The translations under genes were made by a program, and so were the position numbers. 43,471 nucleotides of DNA from Bacillota bacterium. Its GTDB lineage: Bacteria; Bacillota; UBA4882; UBA8346. Below, piece by piece: positions 1 to 8,002 of the stretch (the stretch's first letter is position 1; each line of letters begins with the position of its first letter). The stretch covers positions 1 through 43,471 of the forward strand of contig JAEZFP010000057.1 of assembly GCA_023417475.1 (NCBI GenBank), given 5' to 3'. Below the pieces are notes generated by a model. That model had not been told where the DNA came from. It worked only from the letters and a program-made list of their open reading frames with translations, and did not search any database.

Positions 1-84
1 CATCCCGAACACAGCAGTTAAGCCCCTCCGCGCCGATGGTACTTGTCGGGAAACCGGCCGGGAGACTAGGTCTTCGCCAGGAGC
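1..84 (+). rRNA. rrf: 5S ribosomal RNA, 3' part
   Basis: The first 84 bases read as the 3' two thirds of a bacterial 5S rRNA: the conserved loop with CCGAACACAGCAGTTAAG, the segment CGCCGATGGTACTTG, and the closing GGGAGACTAGG...CGCCAGG. The 5' end lies left of the window. It is followed by a T-rich stem-loop and two tRNA genes, so it is the end of an rRNA operon. The exact 3' end is uncertain by a few bases. Confidence 0.93.
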
Positions 85-93
85 AAAATTTTT

Positions 94-128
94 AAAGAGA
101 CTTCAGTGTAAACTGAAGTCTCTTTACA
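94..128 (+). terminator. intrinsic terminator of the rRNA operon
   Basis: A 14-bp perfect stem (94-107 with 112-125) closes a 4-base loop just after the 5S gene. The 3' arm ends in TCTTT, so the U-tract is short but the stem is strong. It separates the rRNA operon from the tRNA genes. Confidence 0.75.
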
Positions 129-178
129 CCCCAGCTTAAACCATAAAAAAATGCCATTAAAAACCTAATAAAATAGGG

Positions 179-208
179 TTGACGATCAAGATAAAATTAT
201 GCTAATAT
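179..208 (+). promoter_or_regulatory. probable sigma-A promoter for the tRNA-Asn pair
   Basis: TTGACG (179-184) resembles a -35 box and TAATAT (203-208) a -10 box, 18 bases apart. It lies between the rRNA terminator and the first tRNA, so transcription would start roughly 20 bases before the tRNA. The -10 matches the consensus at only four of six positions. Confidence 0.45.
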
Positions 209-235
209 ATTAAAGTCACTGAGACAACTACTTAC

Positions 236-310
236 TCCTCGATAGCTCAACGGTAGAGCACCCGGCTGTTAACCGGGTGGTTGTTGGTTCGAATCCAACT
301 CGGGGAGCCA
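236..310 (+). tRNA. tRNA-Asn (GTT), copy 1
   Basis: A complete 75-base cloverleaf including an encoded CCA. The acceptor arms TCCTCGA and TCGGGGA pair over 7 bp with one G-U, the anticodon stem CCCGG/CCGGG encloses CTGTTAA with anticodon GTT (268-270), and the T-arm has the GGTTCGAATCC motif. It differs from the next tRNA by one D-loop base (C here at 251, T at 353). It supplies asparaginyl-tRNA; GatCAB, which can make Asn-tRNA by transamidation in some bacteria, is encoded further along. Confidence 0.97.
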
Positions 311-337
311 AATCTAAAACTTAATTATGTGTCATAC

Positions 338-412
338 TCCTCGATAGCTCAATGGTAGAGCACCCGGCTGTTAACCGGGTGGTTGTTGGTTCGAATCCAA
401 CTCGGGGAGCCA
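338..412 (+). tRNA. tRNA-Asn (GTT), copy 2
   Basis: A second complete tRNA-Asn with encoded CCA and anticodon GTT at 370-372. It is identical to copy 1 except for one base in the D-loop (353). The 27-base spacer between the copies has no promoter or terminator that I can see, so the two are probably co-transcribed. Confidence 0.97.
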
Positions 413-426
413 TTTATTTTATTAGC

Positions 427-450
427 AAAGAGACCGCAAGGTCTTTTTTT
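427..450 (+). terminator. intrinsic terminator after the tRNA pair
   Basis: AAAGAGACC, loop GCAA, then GGTCTTTTTTT: a short GC stem closed by a GNRA tetraloop and followed by seven T residues. It ends the tRNA transcript. Confidence 0.85.
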
Positions 451-538
451 ATTTCGAACTAATTCTTTCATCAAGTGCAGGGTAATCTGCTGCCAATGTT
501 GAAAAGTAGTCGGTAAGTTTATATTTGGAGTGATTCCA

Positions 539-3500
539 TTGTCCTGGATTGCGGATTTACATATTCATTCCCATTTTTCGATGGCGACCAGTAAGGATTG
601 TAACCCGATCAACCTCAATCGTTGGGCTGGTCTAAAAGGAGTTTCCCTGGTGGGAACCGGCGATTTTACTCACCCCGGATGGCGCAAGGAACTAAGAGAT
701 CATCTAATACTCGCCGAATCCGGTTTTTACCGACTGAAAGAAACTCCGAAAAGTGAGATTCCGGATCAACCGGAAGTTCAGTTCGTGATGACCGGAGAAC
801 TTAGTACAATCTATAAAAAAAACGGCCGCGTCCGCAAAGTGCACCATTTGATCATCCTGCCGTCGCTCGAAGCGGCTGACAAAGTAAGTAACGCTTTAGA
901 AGCCTTAGGGATGAATATCCGTTCCGATGGCCGACCGATTCTCGGGTTGGATAGTTACCGGCTTTTTCAATTATTACTGGAACAGTGTCCGGAGGCGGTT
1001 CTAATTCCGGCGCATATTTGGACACCGCATTTTTCAGTTTTTGGTTCGAATTCGGGTTTCGACGACATCGTCGAATGTTATGAAGACTTAACTCCGTACA
1101 TTACGGCGTTAGAGACCGGCTTATCTTCCGATCCGGCAATGAATTGGCGTTGGTCCGCGCTTGACCGGTTCAACTTGGTTTCCAACTCGGACGCGCATAA
1201 TCCGCAGAATTTAGCGCGAGAAGCGAATATCTTTAATAGCGAATTTTCGTTTCAAGGTTTACAATCGGCATTACAGACTAAAGACCGGACGCAGTTCACA
1301 GGGACGCTTGAGTTCTTTCCGGAAGAGGGGAAATACCATTGTGACGGCCATCGGAATTGTGAGATCTGTTGGAAACCGGATGAGACTTTGGCGCATCTGG
1401 CAATTTGCCCTCGTTGTGGCCGTAAAGTGACGGTTGGCGTCTTAAATCGGGTGGTTCAGTTAGCCGACCGGCCGGATGGCTATCACCCGGAAAATGCGCA
1501 ATCTTTTCAAAGTTTGGTACCGTTACGCGAGGTTATCGGGTCGGCGCTTGGGGTTGGTTCAAGCTCGCGCAAGGTTGAGCGGGTCTATTTCGACTTGTTG
1601 CAACGGTTTGGACCGGAATTAACGGTCTTGCGGGAAGTTAGGATAGACGAGATTGCGCGTTCGACCAGTCCGTTGATTGCCGAAGGAATTCGGCGGTTAC
1701 GTGCTGGTCAAGTGGAAATTCGCCCGGGATATGACGGCGAATACGGTGTGATCTCCGTGCTTCGGGAAGATGACCGCCAGGCGTTATTGGGTCAGGCGGC
1801 ATTGTTTGAGGAAAATATTACGCAACTACGCAAGGAAAAACAGGTTGCTGCTTCAGTTGTCGGAACGAGTGCCGGGAAGGACAAAATTCAGAAGGTGCGG
1901 TCCAATTCCGGACCGGGGTTAAGCACCGAACAACTGGCGGTCATTCATTCAACGGCTCCAACCACTATTGTCATTGCCGGGCCTGGAACGGGGAAGACCC
2001 GGACGTTGGTGGAGCGGATTGCGTATTTGATTCGGGATTGCCAAGTTGATCCGGCGTTGATCACCGGCGTTACCTTCACCAACAAAGCGGCTGGAGAGAT
2101 TCGGAACCGGGTTGGCAATCTGTTGCCTAATCGCAATCTGGTTAGCCGGTTGAATATTGGCACCTTTCATAGTATCGCCTGGCGGATCTTAAATGAGAAC
2201 CCGGAAGGGTTTCGGTTGAAATTAATTGACCAAGCCGGAGCAAGAACCATCATGGAAGAGGTTTTACGCCGGAAACAAACCAAGGTGACAACGCGCGAAG
2301 CATTATTAGCCGTCTCAAAATTGAAGAACCAAGCCGCATTGGCTGATTCCGACGCATGGTCCGATATTTGCGAAGCTTACCAACAACAGCTTGCAATTTA
2401 CCAACGGCTTGATTTTGACGATATTATCCGTCAGATTATTCAGTTATGGGAAGCTGCGCCGCAATGGTTAGCCGCGATTCAACCCCGCTTCTCCTATCTT
2501 TTGGTTGATGAGTTTCAAGATTTAAATGCCATGCAATACCACTTGACGAAGTTATGGAGTCAAAACAGTCGGAGTTTGCTGGCGATTGGCGATCCCAATC
2601 AGGCAATTTACGGTTTTCGTGGCGCCAATCCGGAGTTTTTCGAGCAAATTCAAGTCGAACGATTGCAGACGGAGCGTTTAAAATTGGCAGCCAATTTTCG
2701 TTCCACACCGGTGGTGGTCAAAGCGGCCAATCAAGTAATCGCTGTCGAGTATCGGCAGCAAACCATGGATGGCGAGTCGGAAACCGGCGCGAAAATCGTT
2801 TGGATGGAGACTCCCTCGGAACGGGAAGCTGCCCGGGCGATTATCCGCGAGATCGTCAAACTGCTAGGCGGATCGTCAATGCTGACCGCCCATGGCGCAA
2901 AAGGTGGGAATCGCCAACGGAATATTGACCAAAGCTATGGCTTGGGCGATATTGCGATTTTATTCCGGACCGGGCGACAAGCGGATAGTCTGGAAAAGAT
3001 GTTGGAGGTCGAAGGGTTACCGTACCGGGTGGTCGGCCAGACGGCAACGTTTGAAGCGCCGGCGGTTGCGGAGTTGCTTGACTTAGTCCGGATGGTATTG
3101 GAACCGGAAGACCTTTATCTATTCCGGACAGTTCTCCGGCAACCGCGCTGGAACCTAACAGGCAATGAAGTAGCCTCAATTATCGACAGTTTGGCGACTT
3201 TGTGCGAACGTTCCTTGTCATTATTGGATTTAATGCAGCCACTGGTAGATGGCATTCCCTCTTTAACCGTAAAATTGACTCCGTTGGTAGAAATGGCCCG
3301 CCATCTCGGCGAACTGGTCGAAGCGCAAAATGGGCCCGGTTTGATCCGAATATGGATGGAACAAACGAATCAGAGCGGCAATATCGAATTGGAACACCTT
3401 TTACAATATTGCGAAGAACAGCCCGAAATAAAAGCGATGCTGGAATTTATTCCGTTGGCGTTAGAAGGCGATCTGAGTCGTAAAGGGCTCAATAGCGGCG

Positions 3501-3835
3501 ATGCGCCGGAAACGATTACTTTATCGACCTTGCATGCGTCCAAAGGTTTGGAGTTTCCGGTCGTGTTCATTGCCGGAGTGGAGGAAGGGTTATTGCCATA
3601 TGGGGAAACCAATGCGGAACAGTCGGTCGCTGAAGAACAACGTTTGTTTTATGTCGGCTTAACCCGGGCCCAACAACGTTTATACTTGAGTAATAGCCGT
3701 TTTCGTAATCGCGCCGGAGAACAAGTTGTGATCCAGCCCTCGCGATTTATTGAGCTGATTCCGGCGGAGTTGATGATTAAAGAAGAGCACCAGGTGAAGG
3801 AGCGCGCTGAACAGCTTGGGTTATTTCCGGAGTGA
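539..3835 (+). CDS. endonuclease Q-like PHP nuclease fused to a UvrD-type helicase
   Basis: A 1098-residue two-part protein. Residues 1 to about 410 resemble the PHP family with a zinc ribbon (TIGR00375/COG1379) to which archaeal endonuclease Q belongs: DLHIHSHFS near the N-terminus, LVGTGDFTHPGW, VHHLIILPS, HIWTPHFSVFG, SNSDAHNPQN, and a Cys cluster around residues 265-295 (CDGHRNCEICW...CPRCG). From about 460 onward it is a superfamily 1 helicase: Walker A GPGTGKTRT near 481, VDEFQDLN near 657, GDPNQAIYGFRG, TLHASKGLEF and YVGLTRAQQR. EndoQ nicks DNA 5' of deaminated bases and abasic sites, so a fused helicase would suit lesion repair; this is inference. I prefer the TTG at 539 because GGAG lies 8 bases before it; GTG at 530 is the in-frame alternative. 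folD follows 140 bases downstream. Confidence 0.9.
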   Translation: MSWIADLHIHSHFSMATSKDCNPINLNRWAGLKGVSLVGTGDFTHPGWRKELRDHLILAESGFYRLKETPKSEIPDQPEVQFVMTGELSTIYKKNGRVRKVHHLIILPSLEAADKVSNALEALGMNIRSDGRPILGLDSYRLFQLLLEQCPEAVLIPAHIWTPHFSVFGSNSGFDDIVECYEDLTPYITALETGLSSDPAMNWRWSALDRFNLVSNSDAHNPQNLAREANIFNSEFSFQGLQSALQTKDRTQFTGTLEFFPEEGKYHCDGHRNCEICWKPDETLAHLAICPRCGRKVTVGVLNRVVQLADRPDGYHPENAQSFQSLVPLREVIGSALGVGSSSRKVERVYFDLLQRFGPELTVLREVRIDEIARSTSPLIAEGIRRLRAGQVEIRPGYDGEYGVISVLREDDRQALLGQAALFEENITQLRKEKQVAASVVGTSAGKDKIQKVRSNSGPGLSTEQLAVIHSTAPTTIVIAGPGTGKTRTLVERIAYLIRDCQVDPALITGVTFTNKAAGEIRNRVGNLLPNRNLVSRLNIGTFHSIAWRILNENPEGFRLKLIDQAGARTIMEEVLRRKQTKVTTREALLAVSKLKNQAALADSDAWSDICEAYQQQLAIYQRLDFDDIIRQIIQLWEAAPQWLAAIQPRFSYLLVDEFQDLNAMQYHLTKLWSQNSRSLLAIGDPNQAIYGFRGANPEFFEQIQVERLQTERLKLAANFRSTPVVVKAANQVIAVEYRQQTMDGESETGAKIVWMETPSEREAARAIIREIVKLLGGSSMLTAHGAKGGNRQRNIDQSYGLGDIAILFRTGRQADSLEKMLEVEGLPYRVVGQTATFEAPAVAELLDLVRMVLEPEDLYLFRTVLRQPRWNLTGNEVASIIDSLATLCERSLSLLDLMQPLVDGIPSLTVKLTPLVEMARHLGELVEAQNGPGLIRIWMEQTNQSGNIELEHLLQYCEEQPEIKAMLEFIPLALEGDLSRKGLNSGDAPETITLSTLHASKGLEFPVVFIAGVEEGLLPYGETNAEQSVAEEQRLFYVGLTRAQQRLYLSNSRFRNRAGEQVVIQPSRFIELIPAELMIKEEHQVKERAEQLGLFPE

Positions 3836-3975
3836 AAAAACTGCGGCAACACTTTCTTTTTTAGTGATGGCGCTAGTTGCCGCTGCGCAGCATGAGTATG
3901 CAATGAATTATATCACGGCGTTTCGCGATATCTAAACGATGGATAAGCTAAAACTCTATTCTCGGAGGTTATACT

Positions 3976-4833
3976 ATGTCTGCTGCGATCATTGATGGAA
4001 AAGCAATTGCCGCCCAAGTCCGGGCCGGATTGCAGACGCAAGTCACGGAACTAACAGCTCAAGGAAGACAGCCAGGTTTAGCTGTTGTGATTGTCGGAGA
4101 TAATCCGGCGTCCCGGGTCTATGTGAATATGAAAAAGAAGGCTTGTGCGGAAGTTGGCATCTATTCGGAAGAACATGCCTTACCCCACAGCACTTCCCAG
4201 GTTGAATTGCTGGAATTAGTTCGGCGTTTGAACAACGACCCCAAAATTCATGGTATTTTGGTGCAATTGCCGCTTCCGGAACATCTCGACGAGCAAACAG
4301 TGATCGAGACGATTAACCCTAATAAGGATGTCGATGGTTTTCATCCCGTCAGCGTCGGTAAACTGTTAATCGGTCTACCGGGGTTTCTACCGTGTACTCC
4401 TGCCGGAGTGATGGAATTGATCCGGTCAACGGGCGTGACGGTGTGCGGTGAAGAATGTGTGGTGGTGGGGCGCAGCAATATCGTAGGTAAGCCCCAAGCT
4501 GTATTATTACTGCGTGAAAGCGGTACGGTGACAATCTGCCACTCCCGGACTAGCGATTTGGCCGAGGTATGTCGGCGCGCCGATATCCTGGTCGCCGCGG
4601 TCGGAAAACCGGAGCTGATCACGGGGGATTATATCAAACCGGGTGCCGTTGTGATTGATGTTGGGATGAACCGTTTACCCGACGGTAAATTGGTTGGCGA
4701 TGTTCATTTCGAGTCCGCGGCGGAGGTTGCCGGTTGGATTACCCCGGTACCCGGAGGCGTCGGCCCAATGACCATTGCGATGTTGCTTAAAAACACGGTG
4801 ACAAGTGCGGGTCGTTCCGCGCAAGCGGTATAG
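3976..4833 (+). CDS. folD: bifunctional methylenetetrahydrofolate dehydrogenase / methenyltetrahydrofolate cyclohydrolase
   Basis: FolD interconverts 5,10-methylene-, methenyl- and 10-formyl-tetrahydrofolate in the cytoplasm, using NADP, and feeds purine and formyl-Met-tRNA synthesis. The 285-residue length is usual for the family. Visible hallmarks are RVYVNMKKKAC with the active-site Tyr49 and the Lys cluster at 53-55, QLPLPEH, NKDVDGFHPVSVGKL, CTPAGVMELI, the nucleotide-binding VVVGRSNIVGKP and the C-terminal PVPGGVGPMTIAMLLKNT. The ATG follows TCGGAGG with 8 bases of spacing. The upstream 140 bases hold an inverted repeat (3843-3850 with 3876-3883) but no clear terminator, so co-transcription with the helicase gene is possible. 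Confidence 0.97.
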   Translation: MSAAIIDGKAIAAQVRAGLQTQVTELTAQGRQPGLAVVIVGDNPASRVYVNMKKKACAEVGIYSEEHALPHSTSQVELLELVRRLNNDPKIHGILVQLPLPEHLDEQTVIETINPNKDVDGFHPVSVGKLLIGLPGFLPCTPAGVMELIRSTGVTVCGEECVVVGRSNIVGKPQAVLLLRESGTVTICHSRTSDLAEVCRRADILVAAVGKPELITGDYIKPGAVVIDVGMNRLPDGKLVGDVHFESAAEVAGWITPVPGGVGPMTIAMLLKNTVTSAGRSAQAV

Positions 4834-4904
4834 GAATATACTAGTAATTTGGATGATGTTTTCCAATATACATAAGACAGAGAAATCCGTCAGGTGGTGG
4901 GGGA

Positions 4905-6017
4905 ATGTTTGGTGTCCAGCAACACATTGGATTACGGGTGGGATATTTAATCCTGGCGGCGTTTGGACTCTGGTGGATGCAGGTATTGCACTCCCGCAAG
5001 GGCAGTGGACGTTGGCGGTTCGGTTTATACTTTAAAGCGGTAAATTACCTTTGCTGTAGCGGTTACATTGCTTTGATTCTTTATCAACCGCTCTGGTCGA
5101 TGTTTCGTCGATCGCAACCGTTATGGCTGGCTCTGCTCAGCGAGGATTTGCTCAATTTGGGACTGTTCCTTTCGTATCTATGCTATTATTTTTGGCTTTT
5201 GTACCAAACTGACCGCAATCAACGCGGGTTGACCGGCGGGTTTTGGTCATATTTGTTGCAATACGGCTATTTTTGGCTGTTTATTATCAATTGTCTGCTA
5301 TTTTTAAGATTGGACTATTTTTATCTGGAGTTGATCCCTATCAAGTTTCCGGGGGATCAACAACTGACCCTGGAATTGCTGGTCGCGGCGCTGATGCTCC
5401 TTTCGCAACTGGCGATTTTAGCGATTCGCCGGGTCAAAATGAGTCAGGCCGATCCGCAACTGATTAAGTTGGTGGATCAGGTAGCCGACCGGTTTGGCAT
5501 TACAATTCGTACGGTGCGGCTATGGCATTTGGAGCGGGTCTCCAACGCTTTTGCCACCGGTCTGTTCCGGCGCAGTATCTTTTTGACCGATACGTTGGTT
5601 GATTCGGCCAGTCCGGACGATTTGCAAATGATTATCGCCCATGAGTGCGCCCATTTTAAACGGCGCCATCTTGAGATCCGGGTACTGCTGGTAGGGTTGT
5701 TCATGTATGCCGGGACCTTAATTTATGAACGTTTACCGGATCTGGCCGGACCGGTCTTGGGATTGTGCGGACTTGGGGCTTTAATCGTTTTTAAAGCCAT
5801 CGCCAGAGCGCAGGAATACGATGCCGACTGTCAGGCGGCGCTGGTTTTCGGGAGCCCCGAACGGATGGAAACCGCGTTAATCCGAGTCTTCGGCTATCCC
5901 CAATCATCGCAGTTCGGTAAGATACTGCGCTGGCTTATCGGGCACCCGGAACCGGTGCAACGGATTAAACGTTTGCGGAGTATCGCCAAACATATTACCA
6001 ACGAGCTCAATATTTAA
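4905..6017 (+). CDS. M48-type membrane zinc metalloprotease
   Basis: A 370-residue membrane protein. The N-terminal half has about six hydrophobic segments; the C-terminal half has the zinc protease motif IIAHECAHFKRRH and a downstream AQEYDADCQAA, which supplies the third ligand as in M48 (HtpX/Ste24) peptidases. The segment LVDQVADRFGITIRTVRLWHLERVSNAFATG is also typical of M48. Such enzymes cleave membrane or misfolded proteins; the substrate here is unknown. The start ATG follows AGGTGGTGGGGGA directly. It is probably the last gene after folD (71 bases away) because a terminator follows. Family assignment is firm, HtpX orthology is not, since the membrane topology is unlike HtpX. Confidence 0.85.
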   Translation: MFGVQQHIGLRVGYLILAAFGLWWMQVLHSRKGSGRWRFGLYFKAVNYLCCSGYIALILYQPLWSMFRRSQPLWLALLSEDLLNLGLFLSYLCYYFWLLYQTDRNQRGLTGGFWSYLLQYGYFWLFIINCLLFLRLDYFYLELIPIKFPGDQQLTLELLVAALMLLSQLAILAIRRVKMSQADPQLIKLVDQVADRFGITIRTVRLWHLERVSNAFATGLFRRSIFLTDTLVDSASPDDLQMIIAHECAHFKRRHLEIRVLLVGLFMYAGTLIYERLPDLAGPVLGLCGLGALIVFKAIARAQEYDADCQAALVFGSPERMETALIRVFGYPQSSQFGKILRWLIGHPEPVQRIKRLRSIAKHITNELNI

Positions 6018-6021
6018 AAAG

Positions 6022-6044
6022 CCTGGTATAATCCAGGTTTTTTT
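6022..6044 (+). terminator. intrinsic terminator after the M48 protease gene
   Basis: CCTGG, loop TATAAT, CCAGG, then seven T residues, starting four bases after the stop codon. Confidence 0.85.
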
Positions 6045-6131
6045 ATGTGCGGGGACTAATCCGGCGGTTAAATTGTAATTGTTAACCAAATGGTAAACTG
6101 GCGCCAATTTTATCCTGACCGGGACTCAAGG

Positions 6132-6137
6132 TATAAT
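6132..6137 (+). promoter_or_regulatory. possible -10 box upstream of the ABC exporter
   Basis: A perfect TATAAT lies 63 bases before the exporter start. No convincing -35 box sits 16-18 bases upstream, so this is a weak call based on the -10 alone. Confidence 0.3.
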
Positions 6138-6199
6138 GGAAAAACGGAACAATTTACATCTATAAACGAAACGACGATTTGATTGGAAAGGATCTCGAA

Positions 6200-7957
6200 A
6201 TGCTCCGCTTATTTCAACTGCTATATCCGCACTTCCGGCCGTACCGGCTCATTTTTTGGACCGGGTTCGCGATGATGGTGATCATGAATGCAATGACCTA
6301 TCTGATCCCGCAGGGGATAAAGTATATCTTTGACGACATTTTGCCGCATCTCAATCAACCGGGCAACATCCGGTTGCTAGTTCAATGGTGTCTCTTGCTC
6401 GTATTGATCGCATTGGTGCGGGCGGCGATCTTATTTATCATGATCTATTGTTTTTGGGCCACCGGGACCAAAGTAGTCAATGATTTACGCCGGGTATTAT
6501 ATGATAAGTTACAGCGACTTTCCTTTGGTTTTTTTGACAAGGCCCGGACCGGGGATTTGATGTCCCGGTTGACGCTGGATATTGAATCGGTGCGGAATCT
6601 TTACGCCTTTTTAATTGAACACCGGTGTCAGATCTGGATGTACCTGAGCGTGGTGGCAGTATTGCTGTTGGTCACGGATTGGCAGTTAGCCCTGGTTTGC
6701 CTGGTGGTGACGCCCATCATCATTCCGACAGTTTTGCGTTTCAGTTTTAAAATGCGGGGAGCGGTTGACCACCGTCAACTACAAGCGGGGATTCTTAATG
6801 CGACGGTCCAGGAGAACATTACCGGAATTCGTGTGGTGAAGGCTTTCGCGATGGAAGATACGGAGATCGCCAAGTTTCATCACGAAAATGAAAAAATGAA
6901 AGAGCGCAATTTGGGGGTGTCTCGTTTACAAGCCACCTTGCATCCCCTGATGATCTTTTGCAGCTCCTTGGGAATAGTAGGAATTCTTTGGTTTGGCGGC
7001 TACCGGGTCGCCACCGGTTCTTTGACCTTTGGGACTTTTGTCGCGTTTATGTCTTATCTGGCGCTGACCAATTGGCCGCTTTGGATGTTGGCGCCCAATG
7101 TCAACCAGGTCAGGCAAGCCCAAGGCGCGGTAAAGCGGTTGCAAGAGATATTGGAATGGCCGGAGGAGATTCACTCGCCCGAAGATGGCGGAACCATCCT
7201 TCCGCAACTGCGGGGGCAGATCGAATTCGCCAATGTTTCGTTCGGGTATGATGGAACTCCGGTATTGCAGGGGCTGAATCTGACGGTGGCTCCCGGCGAA
7301 AAGGTTGCCTTAATGGGGTTGACCGGTTCCGGAAAGACCACCTTAATCAATCTCATTCCCCGGTTTTACGATCCCGGTTGCGGGGCGGTTATGATTGACG
7401 GGATCGACCTTCGCCACGTAAATTTGGGATGGTGGCGCCGGAATGTGGGGTTGGTCCTGCAGGAGACCTTTCTCTTTTCAGCGACGATCCATGACAATAT
7501 TGCGTTTGGCCGGCCCGACGCCACTCGCGCCGAAGTCGAAGCGGCCGCCGCCGCCGCGCAAATCCATGAGTTCATTTTGTCCCTTCCGTTAGGGTATGAC
7601 ACGGTCGTCGGAGAACGGGGGGTTGGGCTCTCCGGTGGGCAAAAGCAGCGGATCGCCATTGCGCGGGCGTTGCTACTCAACCCGAAGATTCTGATTTTGG
7701 ACGATTCCACCTCGAGTGTCGACGTTGAAACCGAGGAAGCGATTCAAGCGTCCTTGCAGGAATTGATGAAGGGGCGGACGACAATCATCATTGCCCAACG
7801 GCTGTCCACCGCCAAATTAGCCGATCGCATCATCATTTTGGAAGGCGGCGAAGTTCAAGTCCAGGGCAACCACGAAGCGTTGATCGGTCAAGACGGTTTT
7901 TATCGCAACCTCTATAGTATTCAAACGTTTCAGGATCAACCGGAAGAAAGCGCTTGA
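6200..7957 (+). CDS. heterodimeric ABC exporter, BmrC/YheI-type half (degenerate site)
   Basis: A 585-residue half-transporter with an N-terminal six-helix exporter domain and a C-terminal ATPase. Walker A GLTGSGKTTL is near residue 373 and the signature LSGGQKQR near 477. Two catalytic positions are altered: after Walker B it reads ILDDSTSSVD, with Asp where a catalytic Glu is usual, and the switch region reads IAQRLST, with Gln instead of His. This is the pattern of the non-hydrolysing half of heterodimeric exporters such as BmrCD and TM287/288, and the next gene encodes the matching partner. The start is ATG 6200 because GGAAAGGA lies 8 bases upstream; a TTG 21 bases earlier is in frame but lacks a ribosome site. 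Probable role: drug or lipid efflux across the inner membrane. Confidence 0.92.
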   Translation: MLRLFQLLYPHFRPYRLIFWTGFAMMVIMNAMTYLIPQGIKYIFDDILPHLNQPGNIRLLVQWCLLLVLIALVRAAILFIMIYCFWATGTKVVNDLRRVLYDKLQRLSFGFFDKARTGDLMSRLTLDIESVRNLYAFLIEHRCQIWMYLSVVAVLLLVTDWQLALVCLVVTPIIIPTVLRFSFKMRGAVDHRQLQAGILNATVQENITGIRVVKAFAMEDTEIAKFHHENEKMKERNLGVSRLQATLHPLMIFCSSLGIVGILWFGGYRVATGSLTFGTFVAFMSYLALTNWPLWMLAPNVNQVRQAQGAVKRLQEILEWPEEIHSPEDGGTILPQLRGQIEFANVSFGYDGTPVLQGLNLTVAPGEKVALMGLTGSGKTTLINLIPRFYDPGCGAVMIDGIDLRHVNLGWWRRNVGLVLQETFLFSATIHDNIAFGRPDATRAEVEAAAAAAQIHEFILSLPLGYDTVVGERGVGLSGGQKQRIAIARALLLNPKILILDDSTSSVDVETEEAIQASLQELMKGRTTIIIAQRLSTAKLADRIIILEGGEVQVQGNHEALIGQDGFYRNLYSIQTFQDQPEESA

Positions 7958-8002
7958 GCAAAGATTTCAGTTTTCAGTAAAAATATTAGGAGTTTTCCCA
8001 AG

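Noticed and set aside
2554..2928. A 124-codon plus-strand frame inside the EndoQ-helicase gene
   Set aside because: The helicase motifs run through this stretch in the main frame, and the alternative product has low-complexity composition.
3843..3883. Inverted repeat GCGGCAAC / GTTGCCGC after the helicase gene, considered as a terminator
   Set aside because: The loop is 25 bases and there is no T-run after the right arm.
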